This document shows positions 1 through 8,865 of a DNA stretch of 64,000 bases, in pieces. Position 1 is the stretch's first letter, and every line of letters starts with the position of its first letter. Location: contig NZ_NPFW01000021.1 in assembly GCF_002259405.1 (NCBI RefSeq), positions 1-64,000 on the forward strand, written 5' to 3'. The translations under genes and the position numbers were made by a program. A model generated the notes under the pieces. It saw only the letters and a list, made by a program, of their open reading frames with translations, had not been told where the DNA came from and did no database searches. Source of the stretch: Rhodococcus sp. 14-2483-1-2 (GTDB lineage: Bacteria; Actinomycetota; Actinomycetes; Mycobacteriales; Mycobacteriaceae).

Positions 1-98
1 GGAAACGCCCGGTCCCATTCCGAACCCGGAAGCTAAGCCCTCCAGCGCCGATGGTACTGCACTCGACAGGGTGTGGGAGAGTAGGACACCGCCGAACA
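1..98 (+). rRNA. rrf: 5S ribosomal RNA, 3' part (5' end outside window)
   Basis: The window opens inside a 5S rRNA. The conserved stretches CCATTCCGAACCCGGAAG (about 15-32), CGCCGATGGTACT (46-58) and GAGAGTAGG (77-85) follow in the usual order and end near CACCGCCGAAC. The 16S and 23S genes should lie to the left. The exact 3' end is uncertain by a few bases. A strong hairpin terminator follows immediately. Confidence 0.93.
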
Positions 99-107
99 CA
101 ATTTGCC

Positions 108-142
108 AGAACACCCTCAGACCACTGGTCTGGGGGTGTTCT
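108..142 (+). terminator. rrn operon terminator hairpin
   Basis: Sixteen-pair stem, 108-123 with 127-142, closed by the triloop ACT. All pairs are Watson-Crick except one T-G wobble. It begins ten bases after the 5S end and is followed by GCATTTC rather than a long T tract, as is common in high-GC actinobacteria. Confidence 0.85.
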
Positions 143-182
143 GCATTTCGAAACCACCCACACACCCCACCAATGAATGCCG

Positions 183-271
183 ACACGCGCGCGCATCCGC
201 TATCCGCGTGCACAATCGCACCCCGAACACTCACCATTCCCCGCGCACCCGACATACGCACGCGCATTCGC
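183..271. repeat. 89-bp direct repeat, copy 1
   Basis: This segment recurs at 355-443 with about 13 differences by eye (roughly 85% identity) and a 172-bp offset. Both copies begin and end in alternating CG tracts and share the invariant core CACAATCGCACCCCGAAC. No convincing gene occupies 143-495, so the repeat is the only visible structure there. Confidence 0.8.
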
Positions 272-354
272 TCGTCGCCAGGCCGGACGTGACCGTCACA
301 CCGACGCACCCCCGGCGCTGCCCGGCACCGCGACTGCCGCCCCCACACCCCGAC

Positions 355-443
355 AAACGCGCGCGCGTTCGCCATCCGCGCGCACAATCGCACCCCGAAC
401 GCTGACCATTCTCCGCGCATCTCACAAACGCGCGCGCATTCGC
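355..443. repeat. 89-bp direct repeat, copy 2
   Basis: Second copy of the repeat at 183-271. Its last 19 bases resemble the beginning of a further unit, suggesting a decayed tandem array. The stretch 444-495 up to the cyclase stop holds nothing I recognise. Confidence 0.8.
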
Positions 444-495
444 GGGCCGATGCTGACGCTGAGTCCGCATCGATGGAGACGACCGTCGACAGGAA

Positions 496-2094
496 TCAGG
501 CGTGCACGGCGACAGGCTTGTCGGCGGCGACTTTCGCATCCTTCGGATTCGCGAGGACCGTCTCGGCGGAGCGTCCACGGAGGGTTACTGCATCACCGAA
601 TTCCCAAAGGTGCGCCTCGTCGTCCGCGGCACCGTCGACTGCCGTTTTGGAGGCCAGGATCGCTCCTGGAGCGTTCTTCGCCAGTTCGGACAGGCGGGCG
701 GCCTCGTTCACCGGGTCTCCGATGACCGTGTACTCGAATCGGGACTTCGCACCGACGTTGCCGGCCACGGCGCGACCTGCTGCGACACCGACAGCGGCAC
801 TGCATTCGGGTACTTCGACCAACAGCCGTCGGGCGATTGCCCGAGCTGCGGCCAACGCTGAGCCGCAGTGGTCGGCAATTTCGTTCGGGGCACCGAAGAT
901 GGCCAGCGCCGCGTCGCCCTCGAATTTGTTGATGAAGCCGCCGTGTTCGTCCACCTCGTCGACGACTACTGCAAAGAATCGGTTGAGTAGGTCCACGACC
1001 TCGGTGGGGGGCCGGGATGCCGCCAGCTCCGTCGAACCTACGAGGTCGATGAAGAACACAGCTATGTCGCGTTCCTGGCCACCGAGTTCGCTGTCGGACT
1101 GCAACGCCTTCTCAGCAACTTCGTGTCCGACATGTCTGCCGAACAGGTCGCGGATCTTCTCCCGATCGCGCACTCCGTCGGCCATCCGGTTGAACCCACT
1201 CTGCAGTTCCCCGAGCTCGGTGCCGTCGTACACCGCGAGACGGACATTCATGTTGCCCTTCTCCACCTCTGCCATGCCGGCCCGCACGTTGTTGATGGGG
1301 GAGGTGGTCGCGAAGCCGCCGAGGACGGTCAATGCGAAACCGAAGACGATGGTGATTCCGCCCAGAGCGAGGATGGACACGGCGAGTTGGTTGGCACTCG
1401 TCTCGGGTCGGAGGAAGCGGAAAACCGCGATCATCATGAGTCCGGAGACCGGAACGCCGGTTCCCAACAACCACGACAAAATGGAGCGACCCATGACACC
1501 GGCGATACGGATTCGACGTGGGTCACCCGCCTCGAGTGCTCGGGCCGCGATGGGGCGAAGCGCGAACTCACTGAGCAGGTAGCTGAACGCGCAGACGACT
1601 GTGCCGCCCGCGGCGATCGTGAATGCAACTTTGGGTATCGCCTGAGGATCGATGATGCCGTCGATCGTGGTCAACAGAATCAACGCGCCGATCCAGAGCG
1701 CTATCTGCATGCGCGTCAGGCGCCACGGCATCGCGAGAGTCGCCACCTGCTCGGATCGTGTGGGTTGGCGATCCTCGATGCCCCACCGCAGGCTGCTCAG
1801 CGCGCTCGTGGTGCCCCAGACGACGCCGACCAGGAATGCGAGGAAGACGTACACCGGGACGACGATGAAGTTCACCCACCAATAGCGATCCATCTCCAGA
1901 ACGTCCGGTCCGGGAACGACGACGCTGATCAGAACGCCCACGATGACTGCGCCGATCAGGTTCGACAGGACCAAGAAGACGGTCAGCAGCAGCTGAATTC
2001 GGATCCGTCGTCGACGTGGCGACTCGGAGGTGTCGCCGAGCAGTCGGGAACCAAGGGGAGCGGCAGATCGTCTCAGTTGCGGCATGGTCGTCAC
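496..2094 (-). CDS. Six-helix HAMP class III adenylate/guanylate cyclase
   Basis: Membrane-bound nucleotide cyclase, probably making cAMP. The 532-residue protein has six hydrophobic segments in the first ~265 residues, a HAMP-like linker (around GGFATTSPINNVRAG...GNMNVRL), and a C-terminal class III catalytic domain. Catalytic-type motifs are FFIDLVGSTE (first metal Asp), NKFEGDAALAIFG (substrate Lys and second metal Asp) and the VIGDPVNEAARL segment that carries the transition-state residues. This is the architecture of M. tuberculosis Rv1318c-Rv1320c and Rv3645, and the neighbour nucS supports the Rv1320c position. The GTG start at 2094 is used here; an ATG three codons inside (2085) is an alternative. 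The gene is divergent from nucS. Substrate choice (ATP versus GTP) cannot be settled by eye. Confidence 0.9.
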   Translation of the reverse strand: MTTMPQLRRSAAPLGSRLLGDTSESPRRRRIRIQLLLTVFLVLSNLIGAVIVGVLISVVVPGPDVLEMDRYWWVNFIVVPVYVFLAFLVGVVWGTTSALSSLRWGIEDRQPTRSEQVATLAMPWRLTRMQIALWIGALILLTTIDGIIDPQAIPKVAFTIAAGGTVVCAFSYLLSEFALRPIAARALEAGDPRRIRIAGVMGRSILSWLLGTGVPVSGLMMIAVFRFLRPETSANQLAVSILALGGITIVFGFALTVLGGFATTSPINNVRAGMAEVEKGNMNVRLAVYDGTELGELQSGFNRMADGVRDREKIRDLFGRHVGHEVAEKALQSDSELGGQERDIAVFFIDLVGSTELAASRPPTEVVDLLNRFFAVVVDEVDEHGGFINKFEGDAALAIFGAPNEIADHCGSALAAARAIARRLLVEVPECSAAVGVAAGRAVAGNVGAKSRFEYTVIGDPVNEAARLSELAKNAPGAILASKTAVDGAADDEAHLWEFGDAVTLRGRSAETVLANPKDAKVAADKPVAVHA

Positions 2095-2127
2095 AGACTA
2101 ACGGGGCACCTGCCTTAAGGTGGTCGA

Positions 2128-2799
2128 GTGCGTCTAGTTATTGCTCGTTGCCAAGTCGACTACGTCGGCCGCCTCACCGCACACCTCCCGTCGGCTCGGC
2201 GTCTACTCCTCGTCAAGTCCGACGGATCGGTCAGCGTGCACGCGGACGACAGGGCCTACAAGCCGCTCAACTGGATGTCTCCGCCCTGCTGGACGGTCGA
2301 GACCACCGAGGGCGAGACGATCAAGTGGGTCGTCACCAACAAGGCCGGCGAGGAACTTCGCATCACCATCGACGACGTGGAGCTCGACTCGAGTCACGAG
2401 CTCGGCATCGATCCCGGTTTGGTGAAAGACGGTGTGGAGGCACATCTTCAGGAGTTGTTGGCCGAGCACGTCAGCACCTTGGGTGACGGATACACGCTCG
2501 TCCGACGCGAATACATGACGGCTATCGGTCCGGTGGACCTACTGTGCCGCAACGCCGATGGCGGAACCGTGGCCGTCGAGATCAAGCGACGTGGTGAGAT
2601 CGACGGCGTCGAACAGCTGACTCGGTATCTGGAGCTGCTCAATCGTGATCCGCTGCTGGCTCCGGTCAGCGGAGTGTTCGCTGCACAGGTCATCAAGCCT
2701 CAGGCGAAGACGTTGGCCACCGATCGCGGCATTCGTTGTCTCACACTCGACTACGACGTCCTGCGGGGAACCGACAGTACCGAGTTCCGACTTTTCTGA
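2128..2799 (+). CDS. nucS: Mismatch-specific endonuclease NucS (EndoMS)
   Basis: NucS cuts both strands at mismatches and provides the non-canonical mismatch repair of actinobacteria that lack MutS/MutL. The protein has 223 residues, the family's usual size. The N-terminal DNA-binding/dimer half begins [16 protein letters not shown]. The C-terminal RecB-like nuclease half shows the D...E-x-K catalytic pattern in [13 protein letters not shown]...[16 protein letters not shown]. The protein ends in EFRLF, a typical C-terminal beta-clamp binding tail. The start is GTG, 33 bp from the divergent cyclase start. It corresponds to Rv1321. Confidence 0.95.
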   Translation: MRLVIARCQVDYVGRLTAHLPSARRLLLVKSDGSVSVHADDRAYKPLNWMSPPCWTVETTEGETIKWVVTNKAGEELRITIDDVELDSSHELGIDPGLVKDGVEAHLQELLAEHVSTLGDGYTLVRREYMTAIGPVDLLCRNADGGTVAVEIKRRGEIDGVEQLTRYLELLNRDPLLAPVSGVFAAQVIKPQAKTLATDRGIRCLTLDYDVLRGTDSTEFRLF

Positions 2800-2840
2800 C
2801 GACTGTCGGCACGAATCGGACTGTTCTCTACACTGGACGG

Positions 2841-3158
2841 GTGCCCCGTCGTAACCAACCCCGCCGACCGAATCGGAGCGGCCCGAGTGACCTCGGTCCG
2901 GCGACCGACTCCGTGTTGGGCGGCAACCGGGTCGAGGTCGGTCCGGACGGTGACACGTACACGACGCCGATGGTTCCGGGTGCCAAGGCCGTGAAGACCT
3001 ACCGATGCCCCGGCTGTGATCACGAGGTGCGGCCGGGCGTCGCACACATCGTCGCGTGGCCGTCGGACGATTTCGGCGGTGCCGACAATCGCAGACACTG
3101 GCATACCGGATGTTGGTCCGGCCGAAACACGCGAGGCCTCACCCGCAGATGGTCGTAG
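2841..3158 (+). CDS. Small basic protein with putative zinc-binding CxxC
   Basis: Protein of 105 residues starting at GTG 2841. The first ~25 residues are Arg/Pro rich. The remainder holds CPGCDHEVRPGVAHIVAWP followed by HWHTGCW, so a CxxC plus His/Cys set that could bind zinc. Such proteins are widespread in actinobacteria beside nucS, often labelled ATP/GTP-binding without evidence, and this is probably the Rv1322-position gene. The reading frame extends upstream to 2736 inside nucS, but 2841 fits the gap after nucS best. Function unknown. Confidence 0.75.
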   Translation: MPRRNQPRRPNRSGPSDLGPATDSVLGGNRVEVGPDGDTYTTPMVPGAKAVKTYRCPGCDHEVRPGVAHIVAWPSDDFGGADNRRHWHTGCWSGRNTRGLTRRWS

Positions 3159-3187
3159 CGGGGAGGCCAGGCGGGGGATCTGCTTAG

Positions 3188-4138
3188 TCAGGACGCCGAG
3201 TCGGCCGATTCCTTCTCGGCCTCGGCTTTCGCGGCTGCCTTCTCTTCTTCCTTCTTCAGGATGGCCGTCGGGTCGGGATTGTCGAGCAGTTCGCTCTCGC
3301 GATTGACCGAGGCGAGCATCGCCGGAACCGAATCGAGCTGGCCCCGAATTCCGAGCAGCTGTGCCAGTACGCGACTGCGGAGCACACGCAGCTCCTCGGC
3401 CAGTTCTTTGGAGTGCGCGATGCGACGCTCGGCCTGCTCACTCGCGGACTGAAGCCGTCGAGCAGATTCGGTGGTTGCTTCCTCGATGCGGCGAGCAGCA
3501 TCGGCCTTGCTGGACGCTTCGAGTTCCTCGAGGGCGGTGAGCACCTTGGTGCGGCGCTCGGCCATCGTGATCTCGAAGTCTTCCTGGACCTTGGCTCGCT
3601 TGGCCTCGGATTCGGCAGCCAACTTGTCGCGCTCGGCCTGCGCGGCCTCGACCACTCGAGCTGCTTCGGTACGGGCCTGAGCCATGGTCTGCTGGTGTTC
3701 GGCTTCGAGTGCCGTTCGGCGCTCTTCGAGTTCGGCCACCAGTGACTCGTGCCGGCCGCGAAGCCGGGCACTCTCTTGCTGCGCAACGGAGATCATTTCC
3801 TCGGACTCCGAATGCGCCTTGGCACGTACTTCGGATGCCTCGTCCGAGGCCAGCCGCAGCATCCGTGAGATCCGATCGCTCATCCCCTCCGCTGTGGTGG
3901 GCGGAACCGACAGCCGATCGATGTCCTTGCGCAGTTCGTCGATCTCGTCACGGGCGTCGTCGAGTTGCTTGGCTAGATCACGAGCCTGGGCTGCGGCCGC
4001 ATCACGGTCAGCGGTTGTCAGCCGGAGCTCGGCGTCGAACCGCTCGAAGTAATTGGTGACTTCGTCGCGATCGAACCCCTTCCGGACGATGGAAAAGGGA
4101 AGTTGCACCGTGGAAGTGCGCTCATGATCGATGGCCAT
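3188..4138 (-). CDS. DivIVA/Wag31-like coiled-coil protein
   Basis: The N-terminus (LPFSIVRKGFDRDEVTNYF, about residues 13-31) matches the DivIVA membrane-binding domain, in which an aromatic/basic tip senses curved membrane. The rest is almost continuous coiled coil rich in Ala, Glu, Arg and Lys, ending in a low-complexity Lys/Glu/Ala tail. Length is about 316 residues from ATG 4138; a TTG three codons upstream (4147) is possible but weaker. DivIVA homologues organise polar growth and septation in actinobacteria. This is a paralogue type and not necessarily Wag31 itself. It faces the small zinc protein and is followed on the same strand side by mce. Confidence 0.8.
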   Translation of the reverse strand: MAIDHERTSTVQLPFSIVRKGFDRDEVTNYFERFDAELRLTTADRDAAAAQARDLAKQLDDARDEIDELRKDIDRLSVPPTTAEGMSDRISRMLRLASDEASEVRAKAHSESEEMISVAQQESARLRGRHESLVAELEERRTALEAEHQQTMAQARTEAARVVEAAQAERDKLAAESEAKRAKVQEDFEITMAERRTKVLTALEELEASSKADAARRIEEATTESARRLQSASEQAERRIAHSKELAEELRVLRSRVLAQLLGIRGQLDSVPAMLASVNRESELLDNPDPTAILKKEEEKAAAKAEAEKESADSAS

Positions 4139-4197
4139 GGCCGTCAATTTACCGGTGAGTCAAGTGGAGAGCCATACGGCTGATTCACAGAGTTGGA

Positions 4198-4680
4198 TCA
4201 GTGCGCGTCGGGGTTCGGTTCGACAAGTTCGATGAGCACGCCACCGGCGTCCTTCGGATGGACGAAGTTGATCCGAGAATCGGCGGTGCCCCGGCGTGGG
4301 GCGTCGTACAGCAACCGAACGCCGCGAGCGCGCAGCTCGGTCGAGATCTCTTCGATGTCGGTGACGCGGTAGGCCAACTGCTGCAGTCCCGGGCCGTTGC
4401 GTCCGATGAACTTGGCGATGGTGGACGACTCGTCGATCGGCGCGAGCAACTGCAGTGCAGCGGACTTCTCGGTGGCTCCGGGGAAGGAGAGCATCGCCTC
4501 GCGAACGCCCTGCTCCTCGTTGATCTCCTCGTGCACCGCAACCATGCCGAGGTGGTCGGTGTACCAGGCGATAGCGGCGTCGAGATCAGGCACCGCGACA
4601 CCCACGTGATCGATAGCCGTCACCAGATCGGAGCGCAGTGGAGCTCCCGTGTAAGACTGCGTGCTGGAGGTCATGGCCAT
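4198..4680 (-). CDS. mce: Methylmalonyl-CoA epimerase
   Basis: Interconverts (2R)- and (2S)-methylmalonyl-CoA in propionate metabolism. The 160-residue protein is a vicinal-oxygen-chelate (glyoxalase-like) fold. The metal ligands are visible in [31 protein letters not shown] and the final [12 protein letters not shown] 4680 (MAMTSS) or ATG 4674 can start it. The open frame continues far upstream antisense to the thiolase, but that part is a codon shadow. It corresponds to Rv1322A and is divergent from the thiolase gene, as in M. tuberculosis. Confidence 0.93.
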   Translation of the reverse strand: MAMTSSTQSYTGAPLRSDLVTAIDHVGVAVPDLDAAIAWYTDHLGMVAVHEEINEEQGVREAMLSFPGATEKSAALQLLAPIDESSTIAKFIGRNGPGLQQLAYRVTDIEEISTELRARGVRLLYDAPRRGTADSRINFVHPKDAGGVLIELVEPNPDAH

Positions 4681-4785
4681 GACGTTAGCGCCAGCTACGT
4701 TTCGGTGCTCCGCCCGGCCGGTATCGGCAGGGGGCGTCGGAGCGTTGATCTCGACAAGGCCGTCTTCATACTTTCGGAGGAAATC

Positions 4786-5976
4786 GTGACCACAACAGTC
4801 ATCGTCGCCGGCGCTCGCACGCCCGTGGGACGTTTTTCGGGTGCCCTGAAGGACTTCTCGGGATCGGACCTCGGCGGAATCGCCATCAAGGGTGCACTCG
4901 ACAAGGCCGGTGTCGCGCCGGATCAGGTCGACTACGTCATCATGGGCCAGGTTCTCACCGCTGGTGCCGGCCAGATTCCGGCCCGTCAGGCTGCGGTTGC
5001 TGCGGGTATCCCGATGACCGTGCCTGCGCTGACGATCAACAAGGTGTGCCTGTCCGGCGTCGACGCCATCGCACTGGCCGACCAGCTGATCCGCGCCGGT
5101 GAATTCGAGATCGTCGTCGCAGGCGGTCAGGAGTCGATGACCCAGGCACCGCACATGCTCGAGAAGTCGCGGGCCGGATTCAAGTACGGCGATGTCACCA
5201 TGCGTGATCACCTCGCCTACGACGGGCTGTACGACATCTTCACCGATCAGGCCATGGGTGCACTGACCGAGCAGCGCAACCAGAGCACCGAGGTCATCAC
5301 TCGCGAGGAGCAGGACACCTTCGCCGCCGCGTCGCATCAGAAAGCTGCTGCGGCCTGGAAGAACGGCGTCTTCGACAACGAGGTGGTCCCGGTGTCGATT
5401 CCGCAGCGCAAGGGTGAGCCGATCCAGTTCACCGCAGACGAAGGCATTCGCGCCGACACCACCGTCGACTCCCTCGGCAAGCTCCGCCCCGCCTTCGACA
5501 AGGCAGGCACCGTCACCGCCGGCTCGGCGTCGCAGATTTCCGACGGTGCCGCCGCCGTCGTGGTGATGAGCAAGGAGAAGGCCGAATCGCTCGGACTGAC
5601 CTGGCTCGCCGAGATCGGCGCGCACGGAGTGGTGGCCGGTCCGGACTCCACACTGCAGTCGCAGCCTGCTCGCGCGATCGCCAAGGCGTGCGAGAAGGAA
5701 GGCATCGACCCGAAGGACCTCGACGTCGTCGAGATCAACGAGGCTTTCGCAGCGGTCGGAATCGCGTCGACCCGCGAACTCGGCATCGACTCCGAGATCG
5801 TCAACGTCAACGGCGGAGCGATCTCCATCGGACATCCCCTCGGCATGTCCGGCGCTCGCATCGCCTTGCATCTGGCTCTCGAGCTGCAGCGACGCGGCGG
5901 CGGAGTGGGCGCGGCCGCACTGTGCGGCGGCGGTGGACAGGGCGACGCCCTCATCGTTCGAGTACCCAAGAAATAG
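4786..5976 (+). CDS. fadA4: Acetyl-CoA C-acetyltransferase (thiolase)
   Basis: Condenses or cleaves acetoacetyl-CoA. Protein of 396 residues from GTG 4786, which has GGAGG five bases upstream (4776-4780). The nucleophilic cysteine lies in [11 protein letters not shown], the general-base histidine in [11 protein letters not shown] and the second cysteine in [10 protein letters not shown]. Length and motifs are complete. The order mce, thiolase, thioredoxin-like protein matches Rv1322A-Rv1323-Rv1324, so the fadA4 symbol is by position and family. A hairpin terminator follows at 5984. Confidence 0.93.
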   Translation: MTTTVIVAGARTPVGRFSGALKDFSGSDLGGIAIKGALDKAGVAPDQVDYVIMGQVLTAGAGQIPARQAAVAAGIPMTVPALTINKVCLSGVDAIALADQLIRAGEFEIVVAGGQESMTQAPHMLEKSRAGFKYGDVTMRDHLAYDGLYDIFTDQAMGALTEQRNQSTEVITREEQDTFAAASHQKAAAAWKNGVFDNEVVPVSIPQRKGEPIQFTADEGIRADTTVDSLGKLRPAFDKAGTVTAGSASQISDGAAAVVVMSKEKAESLGLTWLAEIGAHGVVAGPDSTLQSQPARAIAKACEKEGIDPKDLDVVEINEAFAAVGIASTRELGIDSEIVNVNGGAISIGHPLGMSGARIALHLALELQRRGGGVGAAALCGGGGQGDALIVRVPKK

Positions 5977-5983
5977 CGCGTCG

Positions 5984-6015
5984 GTGGCTCTGGTCGTTGG
6001 TGAGACCAGAGCCAC
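5984..6015 (+). terminator. Terminator after thiolase gene
   Basis: Perfect 12-bp stem, GTGGCTCTGGTC (5984-5995) with GACCAGAGCCAC (6004-6015), and an 8-nt loop, starting eight bases after the thiolase stop. There is no T tract. It separates the thiolase from the next gene. Confidence 0.75.
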
Positions 6016-6052
6016 TACGTTCTGTCGTAGCAAAACGGGCACAATAGCGGGC

Positions 6053-6415
6053 ATGACCAACTTCTTCGACCTGAGCAGCACGGCCAAACGTTTCCGTTTC
6101 ATCGCTGTGCTCGAAGCGTTCACCTGGCTGGGCCTGCTGATCGGGATGGCGTTCAAGTACATCCCCGCCGACGGCAACGAGATCGGCGTGAAGATCTTCG
6201 GACCGATCCACGGTGGCGTGTTCGTGGTGTATCTGGCCGTTGCCGTATTGACGGCAGTGAAGCTCAAGTGGGACGTCAAGGCAACCTTGCTGGCGCTCGT
6301 TGCAGCGTTTCCCCCGTTCGGCACCGTCGTCTTCGAGATCTGGGCCGCGCGTACCGGCCGTCTCGCCGAGCTGAGCACCGGCCGGCCCGCCGCCGACGCG
6401 AAGGTTCTGTCCTGA
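6053..6415 (+). CDS. DUF3817 small integral membrane protein
   Basis: Protein of 120 residues from ATG 6053. The start MTNFFDLSSTAKRFRFIAVL leads into three hydrophobic segments (near residues 14-35, 50-72 and 76-98). The pattern of an early FR(F/V)...E segment, KY in the loop and GP(I/V)HG at the second helix is that of DUF3817 (YdzA-like) proteins. Function unknown. A second DUF3817 protein is encoded at 25185-25538. Confidence 0.85.
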   Translation: MTNFFDLSSTAKRFRFIAVLEAFTWLGLLIGMAFKYIPADGNEIGVKIFGPIHGGVFVVYLAVAVLTAVKLKWDVKATLLALVAAFPPFGTVVFEIWAARTGRLAELSTGRPAADAKVLS

Positions 6416-6462
6416 CCGCCCGCCAGTGGATGACGCATCGTGTTAGTGACAAACTGTAGGGC

Positions 6463-7407
6463 GTGACTCGACCCGGTTCCCGTCCTCCCGCCCGCCCGTC
6501 AGCCGTCGTTCCCGCATCCATTGCCGGTGCCGTCGACCTGTCCGTTCTCAAGGACCGTCCGGCACCTGCACCTGCGGCCGAATCCGGGGGCGACGCGGGA
6601 GGTCTGGCACCGATCGTCGACGTGACTGCGGCTACGTTCGAGGCCGAGGTTCTGCAGCGGTCGACGCAGGTACCGGTGATCGTCGACCTGGGTTCGGCGC
6701 GTTCGCCGCAGTCCCAGGCGTTGACGCGTCAGCTCGGACAGCTGGCCGTGGAGGCCGCGGGTACATGGGTGCTCGCGCGGGTCGACGTGGACTCCAATCC
6801 GCAGATCGCGCAGGCGTTCGGTGTGAAAGCCATTCCGACGGTGGTTGCCGTTGCAGCCGGCCAGCCCCTCGCCGACTTCGAGGGAACGCAGTCGGACGAG
6901 CAGCTGCGTCAGTGGCTACAAGCGGTCGAGCAGGCGACTGCGGGAAAGCTCACCGGGCCTCCCGGGGCGGCCGCTGCCGAACCGGAACCCGAGATCGAGG
7001 ATCCGCGGATCGTCGCAGCCGAAGAAGCCATCGACGACGGCGATTTCGACAAGGCAGAAGCTGCCTATCAGGCCATCATCGACGCCGAACCGAAGAACAC
7101 CGAGGCCGTCGCGGCGCTGCGTCAGGTCAAGTTCCTGGCTCGGGTGCAGAACCTGGCACCGGACGCGATTGCAATCGCCGACGCCGACGCCGGAAACGTG
7201 CAGGCTCGGATCGATGCAGCGGACGCCGAGATGGCCGGTCAGCAACCGGAACAGGCCTTCGCTCGTCTGATCGACGGGATCAGGATCAGCGCAGGCGACG
7301 ACCGCACTGCGCTGCGCACCCGTCTGCTCGAGCTGTTCGAGTTGTTCGACTCGGCCGATCCTCTTGTGGTCTCCGCGCGGCGCAAACTCGCGTCCGCCCT
7401 GTACTGA
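6463..7407 (+). CDS. Thioredoxin-like/TPR co-chaperone (YbbN/CnoX-type)
   Basis: Protein of 314 residues from GTG 6463. A Pro/Ala-rich N-terminus precedes a thioredoxin fold (about residues 45-155, with VPVIVDLGSARSPQSQAL and a cis-Pro loop KAIPTVVAV). A TPR-type C-terminal half follows (EEAIDDGDFDKAEAAYQAI and later repeats). This is the YbbN/CnoX architecture of Rv1324. The redox CxxC is replaced by S-A-R-S and no cysteine is visible in the active-site loop, so disulphide chemistry is unlikely. Holdase or scaffold activity is more plausible (inference). It ends ten bases before the convergent metallopeptidase stop. Confidence 0.88.
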   Translation: MTRPGSRPPARPSAVVPASIAGAVDLSVLKDRPAPAPAAESGGDAGGLAPIVDVTAATFEAEVLQRSTQVPVIVDLGSARSPQSQALTRQLGQLAVEAAGTWVLARVDVDSNPQIAQAFGVKAIPTVVAVAAGQPLADFEGTQSDEQLRQWLQAVEQATAGKLTGPPGAAAAEPEPEIEDPRIVAAEEAIDDGDFDKAEAAYQAIIDAEPKNTEAVAALRQVKFLARVQNLAPDAIAIADADAGNVQARIDAADAEMAGQQPEQAFARLIDGIRISAGDDRTALRTRLLELFELFDSADPLVVSARRKLASALY

Positions 7408-7416
7408 CAGCGGTAC

Positions 7417-8865
7417 TCAGCTGTAGCGCGCGTCGCACCGATCCTTGCCGCCGAGAACTCCCGAACGGAACGCATCGACTCGGGAGAAGCCGGACGGCAG
7501 CGTCGTACCGTTGACGTCGCTGGCGGCGAGGCCGTCGTTGAGCAGTCCGGACACGGCTTCGTCGAGATCGCCGGGGGAGAGCCAGACTTCGAGGTCCGTC
7601 GTTCCGCTCTCGACGCTCATCGCCGAGGTGATCACTCCGGACAGGCAGGCCGAGCGTAGGGCGGCCTGCGGATCGTCGAGCGTCTGGCCTGCTTCCTTCT
7701 GCACCGCGAGCGTGTAGCGCGAGGCGAACAGTACGTAGGCGCTGTAGTCGCCGGAAACGTTGAGCGGCAAGATGTCTCCGCGTCGGGGAGTCTCGGGCAT
7801 TCCCTGCTCGGCGAGGCCCTCGACGTCGACACCGATGGTGTTGGTCGCCGGGCAGTACGACACCGGTGCGGTGGCCTCTGCGTCGGAGCATCCGGTGGCC
7901 GAACCGGAGTAGTCGACGGTCGGCGGATCGGCGACGGGCAACACCTTCTCGAAGGATCGGGTGAAGGCACCGAGGGAATCCTCGGTCACCGGTAGCTCAC
8001 CGGAGTCGTCGGGGTCGCTGAACTTCTGCGGCAACGATGCTCGACGCGAATCGATTTCGGCCTCATCGATGCCGGTGCAGGCCGCCGCGCCGTCGGTGAA
8101 GCCGATCTGAACGGCGGTGACGCGCTCGAATGCCGAGCCGTGCACCGATTCGGGATCGTTGGGATCGACGTCGCGCACGGCGACCGTCGCGGCGAGTACG
8201 CCGTTGAGTCCGTCCGAGGTGTTGATCGTGAAGTGCGGCGCATCGTCTTCGGCGACGTGGCGGATGAACGCACCGGCGAAACAGTCGGCCTGTTGCTCGG
8301 CCACGATGGTCGGGGTGTCGTCGCCGACGAGCCCCGACTGATGCTGAATGGCGTGGCCGTATTCGTGGGCGATCACCATCACGACCGACATCGGTCCGAA
8401 CGCGTCGACCAGAGCCGGGAGCAGAATGGTCCGATCCCACCCGATCGAATCGTCACGGGTGCAGTAGGCGGCGTTGGGGATACCGCCGGTTCGGTCTCCG
8501 CAGAATCTGATACCCGATCCCTCGTCCTCGGACGCGTCCCACGAGACGACATTCGAGACCGGGGTGAACGACCCCTTGAACAAGCTGGAGTACTGCTCGG
8601 CCCAGAACTGTTGGATGTCGTCGATCGCGTTGGTGGCGAGAATGTCCGAATCGGTGCCCTCGGCGTTCTCCACCTCGATCGTCGAATCGGGGACTCCCGG
8701 ACGCGGCCCGCTCGGTCCGCTCGTGACCGGGAGTCCTGCGACGGTGAACGGGTTCTCGTAGATCGATACCGCGTTCCCGCCGACGGTCTGCGCGCACGAG
8801 GTCAGCAGGAGCAACCCTGCAGTGGCGGCCGCGGCCAGTAGTCGGGGTGTGCGGCCGCCACTCAT
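7417..8865 (-). CDS. Lipoprotein neutral zinc metallopeptidase
   Basis: Predicted secreted, lipid-anchored protease of 482 residues. The N-terminus has Arg residues, a hydrophobic stretch and the lipobox LLTSC at about residue 24. The zinc site is VMVIAHEYGHAIQHQ (HExxH), with downstream E/D-rich segments around EQQADCFAGAF, as in the putative neutral zinc metallopeptidase family (YpfJ-like). Its ATG abuts the glgB stop with no gap, so it is probably translated from the glgE-glgB transcript. A functional link to glucan metabolism is not established. Substrate unknown. Confidence 0.88.
   Translation of the reverse strand: MSGGRTPRLLAAAATAGLLLLTSCAQTVGGNAVSIYENPFTVAGLPVTSGPSGPRPGVPDSTIEVENAEGTDSDILATNAIDDIQQFWAEQYSSLFKGSFTPVSNVVSWDASEDEGSGIRFCGDRTGGIPNAAYCTRDDSIGWDRTILLPALVDAFGPMSVVMVIAHEYGHAIQHQSGLVGDDTPTIVAEQQADCFAGAFIRHVAEDDAPHFTINTSDGLNGVLAATVAVRDVDPNDPESVHGSAFERVTAVQIGFTDGAAACTGIDEAEIDSRRASLPQKFSDPDDSGELPVTEDSLGAFTRSFEKVLPVADPPTVDYSGSATGCSDAEATAPVSYCPATNTIGVDVEGLAEQGMPETPRRGDILPLNVSGDYSAYVLFASRYTLAVQKEAGQTLDDPQAALRSACLSGVITSAMSVESGTTDLEVWLSPGDLDEAVSGLLNDGLAASDVNGTTLPSGFSRVDAFRSGVLGGKDRCDARYS

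Noticed and set aside
183..443. Possible CRISPR array in the repeated DNA after the 5S gene
   Set aside because: Only two long, diverged copies without regular short spacers, and no cas genes in the window.
1123..2118. 331-codon plus-strand frame across the cyclase gene
   Set aside because: His/Asp/Arg-rich shadow of the minus-strand cyclase, which has clear membrane helices and catalytic motifs.
4681..6438. N-terminal extension of the methylmalonyl-CoA epimerase frame to 746 residues
   Set aside because: The extension lies antisense to the thiolase and DUF3817 genes and has no similarity to the epimerase family; the 160-residue protein is complete.
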